Shown: piece by piece, positions 34,864 through 43,802 of the stretch
Numbering within the stretch: position 1 is the first letter of the stretch
How the letters are laid out: each line of letters starts with the position of its first letter
Assembly (NCBI GenBank): GCA_012517325.1
Contig: JAAYVF010000073.1
Span: 43,075 to 107,074, forward strand
Reading direction: 5' to 3'
DNA length: 64,000 nt
From: Myxococcales bacterium
GTDB taxonomy: Bacteria; Lernaellota; Lernaellaia; Lernaellales; Lernaellaceae
Made by a program: the position numbers and the translations under genes
The notes under the pieces: model-generated
Told to the model about the DNA's origin: nothing
The model's input: only the letters and a program-made list of their open reading frames with translations
Database searches by the model: none

Positions 34864-35108
34864 ATTTCAGCCCGAAGAGGCGCTTGCCGCGATCACGGCG
34901 CAATGAAGAGGATCGTCGGCGAACTCCGCCATGCCAATCAAACCGGGTGACGAATTTTGTCGATCGGTTCGATGTACTTCTGGCTTGCGTTGTCGATGCT
35001 GTGCTGCACAATCGGGCGGCAGTTGAAATCCTGACGGAGAAGCAGCGTCGCTACGGAATTCCGCTAAGCGCGCCCCGACTCGCATTCAGCCGCGATAAAG
35101 TGAATTTT

Positions 35109-35906
35109 TCAATTCGAGTACGAGTTTTTTCCGACGGGTGTGTTGTTGCCGTTGACCTGTTCCCCGGTGCAATTGTCCTTGCTGGAGTGATTCATCTCCA
35201 AATTTGGGATGACGATCGGCTTGATCTCATTCAGCTTGATTAGGTCGAGTTGGTAATTGGGGTGATCCCGATCCCAAAATCTTCTTGGATTGGTAATTAA
35301 ATAATACCAATGGTTTTTCTTTTTCGGAATTGACGGGAGCGGAAGATTAAATTCGGGTTTTTCAAGAGTTCTTGGTTCAATCGATGGCTCGGTTTTTTCG
35401 ATGGCCGGAAAGGCGGGTTTGTTTTTTGGATTATTAAAATAGTATGCCCATTCTTTTTGTAATTTGATGACTTTGTCCGACAAACCGGCAATTTGACCAT
35501 TGATGTTACTGATTTCGCGATCCAATTCGAAAAAGAATTGATCATCCCGTTCGCGAATTTCGCCTGCTTGATTAAGGATTTCCTTTATTTTAAATATGGT
35601 CTGTTGTTGCTCCTCGAGTTGATTGCCGGCCAGGAGAGTATCGATTACTAATTTCAAATAGTCGGCATTGGTTCGGAATCCGGGGAAATTGCGATTGAAG
35701 TCATTCAAATTGATCGTGATGAAATTATAATTATTGATCGTAATTTTGTGTTCGTTTTCGTTAATTTTATTCATCATGTTTTGGATCAGTGCAGAATTTT
35801 CATTCGCTGATTTATTCCCTCCAATTTGGATGACAATCTGCGTGACTCCGATTATTGCCGCGATAGCAACGCCGATGATGGTTATTATCAAAGCTATTCT
35901 TGCCAT
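35109..35906 (-). CDS. AT-rich orphan protein with N-terminal membrane helix
   Basis: I do not recognise this 265-residue protein. It starts with one membrane helix (about residues 3-25, IALIITIIGVAIAAIIGV), then a helical, Asn-rich segment with coiled-coil character (about 35-150, including INENEHKITINNYNF and REISNINGQIAGLSDKVI), then a Pro-rich stretch and a C-terminal part beginning HWYYLITNPRRFWDRDHPN. Start at 35906 follows GGGGGAG. Base composition and codon use (many AAT, ATT, AAA) differ sharply from neighbours, a sign of transfer. A type II topology with the bulk outside the cytoplasm is likely. Confidence 0.6.
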   Translation of the reverse strand: MARIALIITIIGVAIAAIIGVTQIVIQIGGNKSANENSALIQNMMNKINENEHKITINNYNFITINLNDFNRNFPGFRTNADYLKLVIDTLLAGNQLEEQQQTIFKIKEILNQAGEIRERDDQFFFELDREISNINGQIAGLSDKVIKLQKEWAYYFNNPKNKPAFPAIEKTEPSIEPRTLEKPEFNLPLPSIPKKKNHWYYLITNPRRFWDRDHPNYQLDLIKLNEIKPIVIPNLEMNHSSKDNCTGEQVNGNNTPVGKNSYSN

Positions 35907-35968
35907 AAAGGACTCCCCCAATAAATATTTGATAAGCGAGGAAATTAATGGACAATTAATCCGGCAAA

Positions 35969-35996
35969 TTGTTACGGAAGATACAAAAGTTGTCAA
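35969..35996 (-). promoter_or_regulatory. Sigma-70 promoter of the AT-rich orphan gene
   Basis: On the minus strand TTGACA (35996-35991) is followed after 16 bases by TAACAA (35974-35969), about 63 bases before the start at 35906. Confidence 0.45.
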
Positions 35997-36024
35997 TGTT
36001 GGAATAATGTAAAAAGATTCATAC

Positions 36025-36055
36025 GAAAAAATTGCCGGACCCCGCGGGGCCCGGC
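36025..36055 (-). terminator. Rho-independent terminator of fba
   Basis: A GC-rich hairpin (36034-36055, ten-base arms with one mismatch) lies 29 bases past the fba stop and on the minus strand is followed by AATTTTTTC. Confidence 0.8.
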
Positions 36056-36084
36056 GATTTTCTTTTCGAACCTGATGAAAGTTC

Positions 36085-37056
36085 TTACGCGCGGCCGGCG
36101 CTGCCGAGCACGGCCTCGTTCTTGTGTTTGATCAGCTTGACCAGTTCCGCGCGGGCGGGGCCCAGGTATTTGCGCGGATCGAATTCCTTCGGCTTGGTGC
36201 CGAAGACTTCGCGGATTTTCGCGGTCATCGCCAGACGGCCGTCGGAATCGATGTTGATCTTGCAGACGGCCGAGGCCGCGGCGCGGCGGAGTTGTTCCTC
36301 GGGGACGCCCAGGGCGCCGTCGAGCTGGCCGCCGTACTGGTTGATCAAGGCGACATATTCCTGCACCACGCTGCTGGCGCCGTGCAACACGATCGGGAAG
36401 CCGGGAATGCGGCGCTCGACCTCTTCGAGGATGTCGAAACGCAACGGCGGCACCGATTCGCCCGGCTTCACCTTGAATTTGAAGGCGCCGTGGCTGGTGC
36501 CGATGGAAATGGCCAGCGAATCGACGCCGGTCCGCTTGACGAAATCCTCGACCTGATCGGGATCGGTGTAGTGCGATTTGGCGTGCGAGACTTCGTCCTC
36601 GATGCCGGCCAAGACGCCCAGCTCGCCCTCGACGGTCACATCATATTGGTGGGCGTATTCGACGACTTTTTTCGTCAGCGCGATGTTGTCCTCGTAGGAA
36701 TGGGCGGACCCGTCGATCATCACCGAGGAAAACCCGGTTTCGATGCAGTTGACGCACAGTTCGAAGGTGTCGCCGTGATCGAGGTGCAGCACGATGGGGA
36801 TGTTGCTGCCCATTTCCCGGGCGATTTGCACCGCGCCCTGCGCCATGTAACGCAGCAGCGTCTGGTTGGCGTAATCCCGCGCGCCTTTGCTGACTTGCAG
36901 AATGACGGGGGAGGACGTTTCGGCGCAACCGATGATGATCGCCTGCAGTTGTTCCATGTTGTTGAAGTTGTAAGCGGGGATCGCGTACTTGCCCTGCATG
37001 GCCTTGGCGAACAATTCCCGCGTGTTCACCAGGCCCAGTTCCTTGTAACTGACCAT
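36085..37056 (-). CDS. fba: Class II fructose-bisphosphate aldolase
   Basis: This zinc enzyme of glycolysis and gluconeogenesis splits fructose 1,6-bisphosphate. The 323-residue protein has AIPAYNFNNMEQLQAII near the start, the zinc-binding/catalytic VLHLDHGD, SVMIDGSAHSYEDNI, VEGELGVLAGIED with the conserved Glu, SIGTSHGAFKF, IVLHGASSV and KINIDSDGRLA. Length and motifs fit the class IIB type. It is transcribed alone and carries its own terminator. A TTGACA occurs about 70 bases upstream on the same strand. Confidence 0.96.
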   Translation of the reverse strand: MVSYKELGLVNTRELFAKAMQGKYAIPAYNFNNMEQLQAIIIGCAETSSPVILQVSKGARDYANQTLLRYMAQGAVQIAREMGSNIPIVLHLDHGDTFELCVNCIETGFSSVMIDGSAHSYEDNIALTKKVVEYAHQYDVTVEGELGVLAGIEDEVSHAKSHYTDPDQVEDFVKRTGVDSLAISIGTSHGAFKFKVKPGESVPPLRFDILEEVERRIPGFPIVLHGASSVVQEYVALINQYGGQLDGALGVPEEQLRRAAASAVCKINIDSDGRLAMTAKIREVFGTKPKEFDPRKYLGPARAELVKLIKHKNEAVLGSAGRA

Positions 37057-37202
37057 CTTTCAACTCCCGTGGTGCGATGGGTTCAATCTGACGTTTGTAT
37101 ATTGGTCACTCGGGAGGGGTTTGTCAAAGCAACGGGCGACAATTTGCTTTTCCGGGCGGCCCCTGCAATACTGCGAAAAACCGATGGGAATTGCCTGCAG
37201 TC

Positions 37203-37958
37203 ATGAGCGAAGCGACCGCGTACCGGCTGGTGATCGGCCTGCCCGCATACAACGAAGAGCGCAATCTGCCGGACCTGTTGCGCGATATTCGGGCTTGCGC
37301 CTTGCCCGCCGGCGTCGTTTTGGTCGTGGATGACGGCAGCACCGATCGGACGGCGGCGATCGCCGGCGAGTGGGGCGAGCGGCTGCCGGTCGTCTTGCAC
37401 CGCCACCGAGCGAACCAAGGGCTCGGCGCGGCGATCCGCAGCATTCTCCGCGAGGCCGATCCGTTGCTGACCACGGACGGCGTTCTGGTGATCATGGACG
37501 CCGACGGCTCGCACCGCCCGGAACAGATCCCCGCCATGCTGGCCAAATTGACGGAGGGATTCGACATCGTCATTGCCTCGCGCTACACGGCGGGCAGCCG
37601 GGTGCGCGGGGTGCCCTGGCATCGCCGGCTGCTCAGCGGCGGAGTACGGGTGCTGGCGCGGCTGCTGCTGGGTGTCAAGGAAGTGCGCGATTTCAGCTCC
37701 GGCTACCGGGCGATCCGCGCCTCGTTCCTGCGTGAGGCCCAGCGGCGGTACGGCGGCGAATTGGCCACCGAGCCGGGCTTTGCGGTCACGCTCGAGGTGT
37801 TGATCAAAGGGTTGCGGTGCGGCGCGCGCGTCGCGGAAATCGGTTTGGATTTACGCTACGACCTCAAGCAGGGCGCCAGCAAAATCCGCCTGGCGCGGAC
37901 GGTTGCCGCCTATTTTCGCTTGTTGGGCCGCTTGCGGCGCCTTAAACCGGCGCCTTGA
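37203..37958 (+). CDS. Family 2 glycosyltransferase (dolichol-phosphate mannosyltransferase-like)
   Basis: The 251-residue GT-A enzyme has GLPAYNEERNLPDLL, the nucleotide-binding VVDDGSTDRT, NQGLGAAIRSI, the metal-binding MDADGSHRPEQI and a late DFSSGYRAIRASF, the ordered motifs of polyprenyl-phosphate sugar transferases. No C-terminal membrane segments are present, so it is the soluble DPM1-like form. The ATG at 37203 begins MSEATAYRLVIGLPAYNE. It lies 13 bases ahead of the tetrahaem/oxidoreductase lipoprotein, so the two are probably co-transcribed, although no functional link is obvious. Confidence 0.88.
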   Translation: MSEATAYRLVIGLPAYNEERNLPDLLRDIRACALPAGVVLVVDDGSTDRTAAIAGEWGERLPVVLHRHRANQGLGAAIRSILREADPLLTTDGVLVIMDADGSHRPEQIPAMLAKLTEGFDIVIASRYTAGSRVRGVPWHRRLLSGGVRVLARLLLGVKEVRDFSSGYRAIRASFLREAQRRYGGELATEPGFAVTLEVLIKGLRCGARVAEIGLDLRYDLKQGASKIRLARTVAAYFRLLGRLRRLKPAP

Positions 37959-37971
37959 AACGAGGGGTGTC

Positions 37972-39963
37972 ATGACGAAAAACGGCTGGTTGACGATCCT
38001 CTGGTTGCTTTGCCTGACCCTGGCCGCCGGCTGCGGCGGCGATGACGACGATGATTCCGCGGGCGACGACAGCGTCGATGACGACGCCACGCCCGGCGAC
38101 GACGATTCCTCGGGCGACGACGAGGCGGACGCGGTATCCTCCGCCAGCCCGGAAAACGATTCGCAGGTGTTGACGCCGGCGCACGACGGCTGGGGATCGG
38201 CCGCCTGCCTGACCTGTCATGCCGATCCGCACCGCGGCGGCTTCATCGAGGGCGAATGCGTCACCTGTCACGGCCGCAACGGCGCGCCGGACCGCCCGAC
38301 GGGCCATGCGATCGCCGATTGCGCGTCGTGCCACGCGGATTCCCATCAGGAAATGAACTTCGCGGAGCGGCATTGCACGGCCTGCCACAAATTCGCGGCC
38401 GGCGACGCTTGTCCGGCGACCGCGGACTACGACGTGGTGGTGATCGGGGCCGGCGGCGGGGGGCTCGCGGCGGCGAATATGCTGGCGCAAGCCGGCCTGA
38501 AGACCGCGCTGGTCGAAAAACAATACAAGGTCGGCGGCTACATGGCGAACTTCCGCCGGGGCGATTACCGCTTCGAGGCTTCGCTGCACGCCATCGGCGG
38601 GTTGAGCGGCGGCGAAAGCAAGGACGCCTTCGAGGACTTCCATCAACTCGGCATTTTCGACCGGCTCGAGTTGCACCGCAGCGACCCGATGTACCGGTCG
38701 GTTTTCCCCGGCCTGACCGTGGATGTGCCGGCCGACCTGGCGGCCTACCAGGCGCGTTTGACCGAACTGTTTCCGGCCGAAGCCGCGGGCATCGCGGCGC
38801 TGTTCGCGGAATTGCAGGCGATCGACCTGGTGCTCAACGCGGTCACGCGCCTGGAGGAGAACTTCAACCTGGACGATCTGCAAATCCTGCTGGCCAATCC
38901 CGGCCCGACCTTGCGGCTGCTGCTTTACATGAAGCTGTCGCTGAAGGAAATGGCGGCGCGGTATATCAGCGATCCGCAATTGACCGGCCTGTGGGAGCAG
39001 TTGGTGACGTTTCTCGGCGGCGGCCCGGCCGATCTGCAGGCGCTGTATTTCCTGACGATGTGGTTCAGCTACCACGGCGGCGGCTATTACTATCCGCTCG
39101 GCGGTTCCGAGGCGATCGCGGAAGCGATGGCCGACGTCTTCCTGGAAAGCGGCGGCACGCTGCTGCTCAACACCCGCGCGACGAAAATCGTCATCGCCGA
39201 CGGCCGCGCCACGCAGGTGCGGACCGAGAACGACGTCTGCCTCAACGCGCGCTACGTGGTTTCCAACGCCAACGCTCCGGACACGCTGCTCAACCTGGTG
39301 GGCGAGCAGTATCTGCCCGCCGATTACACCGCAAAGCTCAAGCAGATGACGATCGGCGCGGCCACGCTGCAGATCTTCCTCGGCGTCGACCGCGACTACG
39401 CCGAGTATTTCCCCGGCACCCACGAAATCATGATCAACGAAACCTTCGACCAGGACGAAAGCTACCGCTTCGTCGCCGACGGCGATCCGGAAAAAGTGCC
39501 GATCATCATCGCCGACTACTCGGTGGTCGATCCGACCGCGGCGCCCGCCGGCAAAAACGTCATCGCCATGGCGACCTACCTGCCCTACGACTGGCAGGAA
39601 ACCTGGCAATACGCCAAGGGTTACGAGCGGTACGACGAATTCAAGGAAGAGACCGCCGCGATTTTCATCGACCGCGCGGAAAAATTCCTGCCCGACCTGA
39701 GCCAGCATGTCGAAGTGCTCGAAGTGGGAACGCCGGTGACGAATTCCCTCTTTTCCCTGAATCCGCTGGGCACGATCTACGGCTGGGCCAATACGCCCGA
39801 ACAGGGCACGTTGCGCCGGCTGTCGCAACAGACACCGATCGACAACCTGTTGCTGGCCGGAGCCTGGACCTTCCCCGGCGGCGGCCAGGCGGCGGTGATC
39901 AGTTCGGGAATGTCGGCGGCCGGAATGGTGCTCGACAAGGAAGCGGCGGGCGGTTCGCGTTAA
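37972..39963 (+). CDS. Lipoprotein fusing a tetrahaem c-type cytochrome domain to a CrtI-like FAD oxidoreductase
   Basis: The 663-residue protein has a lipobox LAAGC (Cys21), an Asp-rich linker to about residue 55, then four CxxCH haem-c motifs within about 60 residues (Cys79, Cys96, Cys117, Cys135) with extra His that could be distal ligands. From residue 153 a flavoprotein domain begins: YDVVVIGAGGGGLAAANML, then GGYMANFRRGDYRFEASLHA, typical of the phytoene desaturase/carotene isomerase/all-trans-retinol saturase family, and it ends in LLLAGAWTFPGGGQAAVISS. Haem attachment and lipidation place it outside the cytoplasm, unusual for this flavoprotein family. Electrons may pass between FAD and haems. 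The substrate is unknown. Confidence 0.82.
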   Translation: MTKNGWLTILWLLCLTLAAGCGGDDDDDSAGDDSVDDDATPGDDDSSGDDEADAVSSASPENDSQVLTPAHDGWGSAACLTCHADPHRGGFIEGECVTCHGRNGAPDRPTGHAIADCASCHADSHQEMNFAERHCTACHKFAAGDACPATADYDVVVIGAGGGGLAAANMLAQAGLKTALVEKQYKVGGYMANFRRGDYRFEASLHAIGGLSGGESKDAFEDFHQLGIFDRLELHRSDPMYRSVFPGLTVDVPADLAAYQARLTELFPAEAAGIAALFAELQAIDLVLNAVTRLEENFNLDDLQILLANPGPTLRLLLYMKLSLKEMAARYISDPQLTGLWEQLVTFLGGGPADLQALYFLTMWFSYHGGGYYYPLGGSEAIAEAMADVFLESGGTLLLNTRATKIVIADGRATQVRTENDVCLNARYVVSNANAPDTLLNLVGEQYLPADYTAKLKQMTIGAATLQIFLGVDRDYAEYFPGTHEIMINETFDQDESYRFVADGDPEKVPIIIADYSVVDPTAAPAGKNVIAMATYLPYDWQETWQYAKGYERYDEFKEETAAIFIDRAEKFLPDLSQHVEVLEVGTPVTNSLFSLNPLGTIYGWANTPEQGTLRRLSQQTPIDNLLLAGAWTFPGGGQAAVISSGMSAAGMVLDKEAAGGSR

Positions 39964-40080
39964 CGGCCGTTCGCCCGGCCTTTTGTTGACATTTTCCTCG
40001 CCGGAAGCGCATGCTGACCAACAGGCGGCATGACGGGTGGCGTGCCGCATCACGGGAAACCCAAGCAACCAGAAGCATTC

Positions 40081-41652
40081 ATGAACCGTGCGGTCACCGG
40101 CCGACTGATTTTTTTAGTCGCGCTTCTGGCGGCGTCGGCGGTCTCCTGTACCTTTGCCGACGATCAGGAAATAAACCCCGCCGAGCTTTTCAATTCATTC
40201 GACTCGCTCGATCCGTCCGCCGGCCGGGGCGACGACACCGCCGCTGACGACGACGGTTCCGGAGGCGAAATCGCCGACGTGATCGTCCTGCCGCCGCCGA
40301 AAGAAAATCCGCTCTCGCGCGTGGTGGTCATCAGCACGGCGGAAGCTTGTTCGTTATCCGGCGAGGTGACGGCCGACGGCGAATCCGGCCGCCTGCCTTC
40401 GCAACCCCGCAATACTCCGATCGGGCGTTATCACGTGCTGCGTTTCGTCGGCCTGTGGCCGGAAGGGGTCTTTCATTACGCCCTTCACCTGGCCGGCGAG
40501 AAGGAACGGCTGGTCGCCACGGGAAGCTTCACGACCCCGTCGCTGCCGTCCTGGGCACCCGTGCTCACCGTCCTGATCGACGAAAGCGACCACGACATCT
40601 GGCTGGCCGGGGCGTTCAACACGCCCGGGGATAACGGCGGCTATTTCGGCTTGAAGCGGGCCATCGTCGTGTTCGACCAGCAGGGCCGCCCCCGCTTTTT
40701 CCACGAAACGCCGCCGGAATCGGGCGAACCGACGCCGCCGAATCAGGGCTTGCGGGTGCTGCCCAGCGGTGAAATGGCCTGGTCGGATACGCGGGCGATC
40801 ACGGCGGTCAACCTCGCCGGCCGCGAGCGGCGGCTGTTCGATCTGGATCTGGCGATGCCGCTGCTCCAGGCGGGACATCACGAATTCATTCTGAACGAAA
40901 CGGCCGACGAAGCTTTGATTCTGACCAACCGTCTCGGCTCCGGCGTGAAATGCGACCTGCGCACCCCGACCGATCGAGCGGTCGGCGACGGGTGGGCGAT
41001 CATCGCGCCCGACGGCGAAATCCGCCACTCCTGGAGCGTTTTCGATCACCAGGACCTGATTCCGCCCGACCGGATGAACCAGGTGATCTGTCACCTGCAC
41101 TTTTTCGGCGCCGGCACCTACGACTTCACGCACGCCAATTCGATCGTCCCGCTGCCGGACGGGCGATCGGTGCTGCTGTCGCTGCGCAACACGATGGAGA
41201 TCGTCAAGATCGATCTCGAGACCGGCGAAATTGTCTGGCGGATGGGCCCGGGCCTCGATTTCGCCTGGGAAGGGGCGGAATCGCTCGACGATCCCTGGTT
41301 TCACATGCAGCACGACGTCAAATGGCTGCCCGGTAACTTTTTGTTGATGTTCGACAACGCCAATTGCCATTACGACGGCAATTGTTTTCACGGCAATTGG
41401 TCGCGGGCCCTGCTGGTGGCGGTGGACGAGGAGCGGCGCGTCGTGCGGCCGGTTTGGGAACACCGCGTGCCGTTCTCGCAGGCGATGGGCAACGTCGAAC
41501 CGCTGCCGAACGGCAGCGTGCTGATTTTCACCGGCTGGCAAGGTTATCTGTACGAGGTTACGCCCGATCACCGGGTGGTTTTCAGTTGCCGGTGGCCGTT
41601 TTTCAACAAGAGCCTCAACATCCGGTATTTCCCGGCGCTCTGGGAGAAATGA
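40081..41652 (+). CDS. Arylsulfotransferase (ASST)-like surface protein
   Basis: The 523-residue protein has a signal with a probable lipobox at AVSC (Cys23) and a short Asp-containing linker. The rest is beta-propeller-like. It shows the ASST pattern: an N-terminal small beta domain, GYFGLKRAIVVFDQQG, then DFTHANSIVPLPDGR, where family enzymes place a catalytic His, IVKIDLETGEIVWRMG, and FHMQHDVKWLPGNFLLMFDN. PAPS-independent aryl sulfotransferases move sulfate between phenols in the periplasm, but many bacterial members are uncharacterised. The ATG at 40081 begins the signal. It may be transcribed with the upstream lipoprotein (gap 117 bases). Confidence 0.78.
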   Translation: MNRAVTGRLIFLVALLAASAVSCTFADDQEINPAELFNSFDSLDPSAGRGDDTAADDDGSGGEIADVIVLPPPKENPLSRVVVISTAEACSLSGEVTADGESGRLPSQPRNTPIGRYHVLRFVGLWPEGVFHYALHLAGEKERLVATGSFTTPSLPSWAPVLTVLIDESDHDIWLAGAFNTPGDNGGYFGLKRAIVVFDQQGRPRFFHETPPESGEPTPPNQGLRVLPSGEMAWSDTRAITAVNLAGRERRLFDLDLAMPLLQAGHHEFILNETADEALILTNRLGSGVKCDLRTPTDRAVGDGWAIIAPDGEIRHSWSVFDHQDLIPPDRMNQVICHLHFFGAGTYDFTHANSIVPLPDGRSVLLSLRNTMEIVKIDLETGEIVWRMGPGLDFAWEGAESLDDPWFHMQHDVKWLPGNFLLMFDNANCHYDGNCFHGNWSRALLVAVDEERRVVRPVWEHRVPFSQAMGNVEPLPNGSVLIFTGWQGYLYEVTPDHRVVFSCRWPFFNKSLNIRYFPALWEK

Positions 41653-41845
41653 AAAAACCGGCAACCATTGACTCGAAGAAGGAACCGCCCATGGTTCCGC
41701 GAAAATACGGCGAGTGCCGCCGGCGCCGAGAGGTGATTATTTATTCTCGCAATCTCGTCTGACGGTGGTTCTTTTTTTTAGTGCCGGTCAATAAAAAGTA
41801 TGGTATAGCGGTTTGGGGGCTCCTCTTTTCATGCGGGGGAGACAG

Positions 41846-43771
41846 ATGGATACCTATCGGAAGCTACTGTTATTCACGATTCTGGCTCTGTTGGGAGGGC
41901 TGCCGCTGCTCGCCTGCCAGGATGGCGACGAACTCGCCGCCGACCGGATACCGCTCGATGACGATCAAGAATCGACGCCCGATCAATCCAATCCGGACGA
42001 TGACGACGACGACGACACCGCCGGCCCGGGGATCAGCGATCCGGCCATGAATGAGATGTTGCAGGCGCTGGTCGATGAATACGTCATTTTCAGCGGCGAT
42101 CCGGGCATGGCGATGGGCGTGTGGCTGCCGCGCGAACTCAGCCGGACGTTCGTCGCGGGACAGGCCAATCTGGAAACCGGTCTGGACTTGGCGCCCGACA
42201 TGCGATTTCGCGTCGGCAGCAACACGAAAATGTTCGTCGCCGCGGTCATTGTGCAATTGGCCGAGGAAGGCCTGTTGTCGCTGGACGATCCGATCACCGA
42301 TTACCTGCCGGATACCTATTCCCAATGGGAAGACATCACCATCGAGCAGTTGTTGCGGATGGAAAGCGGGATCGCCGAATTCATCATGGATCAGATTTTC
42401 TGGGCGGTCACCCTGTTGACCCGCACGCTGCCGAAGGATCCGGAATTCATTTTATCGTTCGTGGCCGACAAGCCGCTGATTTTCGAGCCGGGTTCGCAAT
42501 GTTCCTACTGCGACACCAACTATATCGTCCTGGGGATGATCCTCGAAGCGGTGACCGGCAACGACGCGGCATCCGAAATCGAAAACCGGATCATCAAGCC
42601 GCTGGGCCTCAAGAAGACCTTTCTGGACATGAAGCTATCGCACTTGAACGATCTGGCGCACGGTTACGCCGACATCCAATTGGCCGGCGCGGTCTTCGGC
42701 TTGAGCGGCGACCTGATGGCCATCACCGCGCTGATCCCGCCCTGGATGATGATGTCGGAAACGATGTTCGACGGCACCTACCTCATCAATCCCACCGCAT
42801 TCTGGACGGCGGGCGCGATGATCAGTTACCCCGAGGATCTCAACCGCTTCATGAAGGCGTTCATGAACGGCGAACTGTTCGGCCCCGAAATGGTCGACCA
42901 GGTGCGGAAATTCCGCACCTGCGACGAATACGGCGAGGAGATCAACTACAGCATCGGCATCATGGCGCGCGAAACGCCCTACGGCTACGCCTACGGCCAC
43001 GGCGGCAAGCATTTCGGCTACTCGACCGACACCTACTATCTGCCCGACGCGGATTTCGGTTTCAGTTTTCTACACAACTGGGTGCCCGACCAGAACGAAG
43101 GCCTGATGGATGAACTGTGGCGCACCGCCATGGGCGATTTGCCGCGGTCGCGGCAGGCTTGCCGTCCGCCGGAGGGCTTCTTTCCCGCCGACGAGAAAAA
43201 CTACGTCCATTTCCGCATCAAAGGCGTCATGAACGATCCGGCCGAGGAAGAGCCGCTGCCGGCCATTGCCTATGCGCCGGTCACCGTGGATGACGCGGTC
43301 ATTCCTTTTTACGGGTTGGATTCGACACTGACGCTCGAAGCGAGCCGGGACGACAAACGGCTGCGTGCCGAGATGGTCGGCCCCAACACGGAAGAGGGGT
43401 TCGAATGGCGCGAGGTCGTGCTGGAAATGGACGAGGCCACCCTGACGCAAACGACCGACGGCTACCTTGATATCGGTACGGACGAAACCGCCATGCCGTT
43501 CTACCTGACGCTGGAAAAGGTGCGGAAAAACACCGAAACGCGGTTGGCCGACAAGCGCTGCGTCATCGGCGTCCCGGATTGGGAACGCGCTTCGCGGCTG
43601 TATCTCTGCGAGCCGGAACGGCTGTCGCTCGAGGCCGGACAGATCGTTCGCCTGTTCGGGCGCGTTGCCGTCAAGCTGGATGAAAAAGCGGTGACCGCTT
43701 ATCTGGAGCGGTTCGACCGGCCGTCGTGCGTTTGTGCCACCGAACTGGGCGAGTGGGAGCCCTGCGAATAA
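41846..43771 (+). CDS. Beta-lactamase-fold serine hydrolase lipoprotein
   Basis: The 641-residue lipoprotein has a lipobox LPLLAC (Cys24) and an Asp-rich linker. The class C beta-lactamase/DD-peptidase domain (about residues 65-430) has the nucleophile motif S125-NTK and HGGKHFGYST near residue 390 at the KTG-like site. The second motif reads YCDTNY where active members have Y-x-N, so its middle Asn is not in the usual place. A C-terminal beta-rich domain of about 190 residues follows, with no named family seen. Start ATG 41846 has GGGGGAGA upstream, better than the ATG at 41831. It is likely an esterase or peptidase, not proven to hydrolyse antibiotics. Confidence 0.82.
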   Translation: MDTYRKLLLFTILALLGGLPLLACQDGDELAADRIPLDDDQESTPDQSNPDDDDDDDTAGPGISDPAMNEMLQALVDEYVIFSGDPGMAMGVWLPRELSRTFVAGQANLETGLDLAPDMRFRVGSNTKMFVAAVIVQLAEEGLLSLDDPITDYLPDTYSQWEDITIEQLLRMESGIAEFIMDQIFWAVTLLTRTLPKDPEFILSFVADKPLIFEPGSQCSYCDTNYIVLGMILEAVTGNDAASEIENRIIKPLGLKKTFLDMKLSHLNDLAHGYADIQLAGAVFGLSGDLMAITALIPPWMMMSETMFDGTYLINPTAFWTAGAMISYPEDLNRFMKAFMNGELFGPEMVDQVRKFRTCDEYGEEINYSIGIMARETPYGYAYGHGGKHFGYSTDTYYLPDADFGFSFLHNWVPDQNEGLMDELWRTAMGDLPRSRQACRPPEGFFPADEKNYVHFRIKGVMNDPAEEEPLPAIAYAPVTVDDAVIPFYGLDSTLTLEASRDDKRLRAEMVGPNTEEGFEWREVVLEMDEATLTQTTDGYLDIGTDETAMPFYLTLEKVRKNTETRLADKRCVIGVPDWERASRLYLCEPERLSLEAGQIVRLFGRVAVKLDEKAVTAYLERFDRPSCVCATELGEWEPCE

Positions 43772-43802
43772 ACCCGGAACCAAAGGAAAGAAGAGGGCAG
43801 GG

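Noticed and set aside
34884..35243. A 119-codon plus-strand open frame overlapping the 3' end of the AT-rich orphan gene
   Set aside because: Unlike known proteins, no good ribosome-binding site, and it overlaps a better-supported gene on the other strand.
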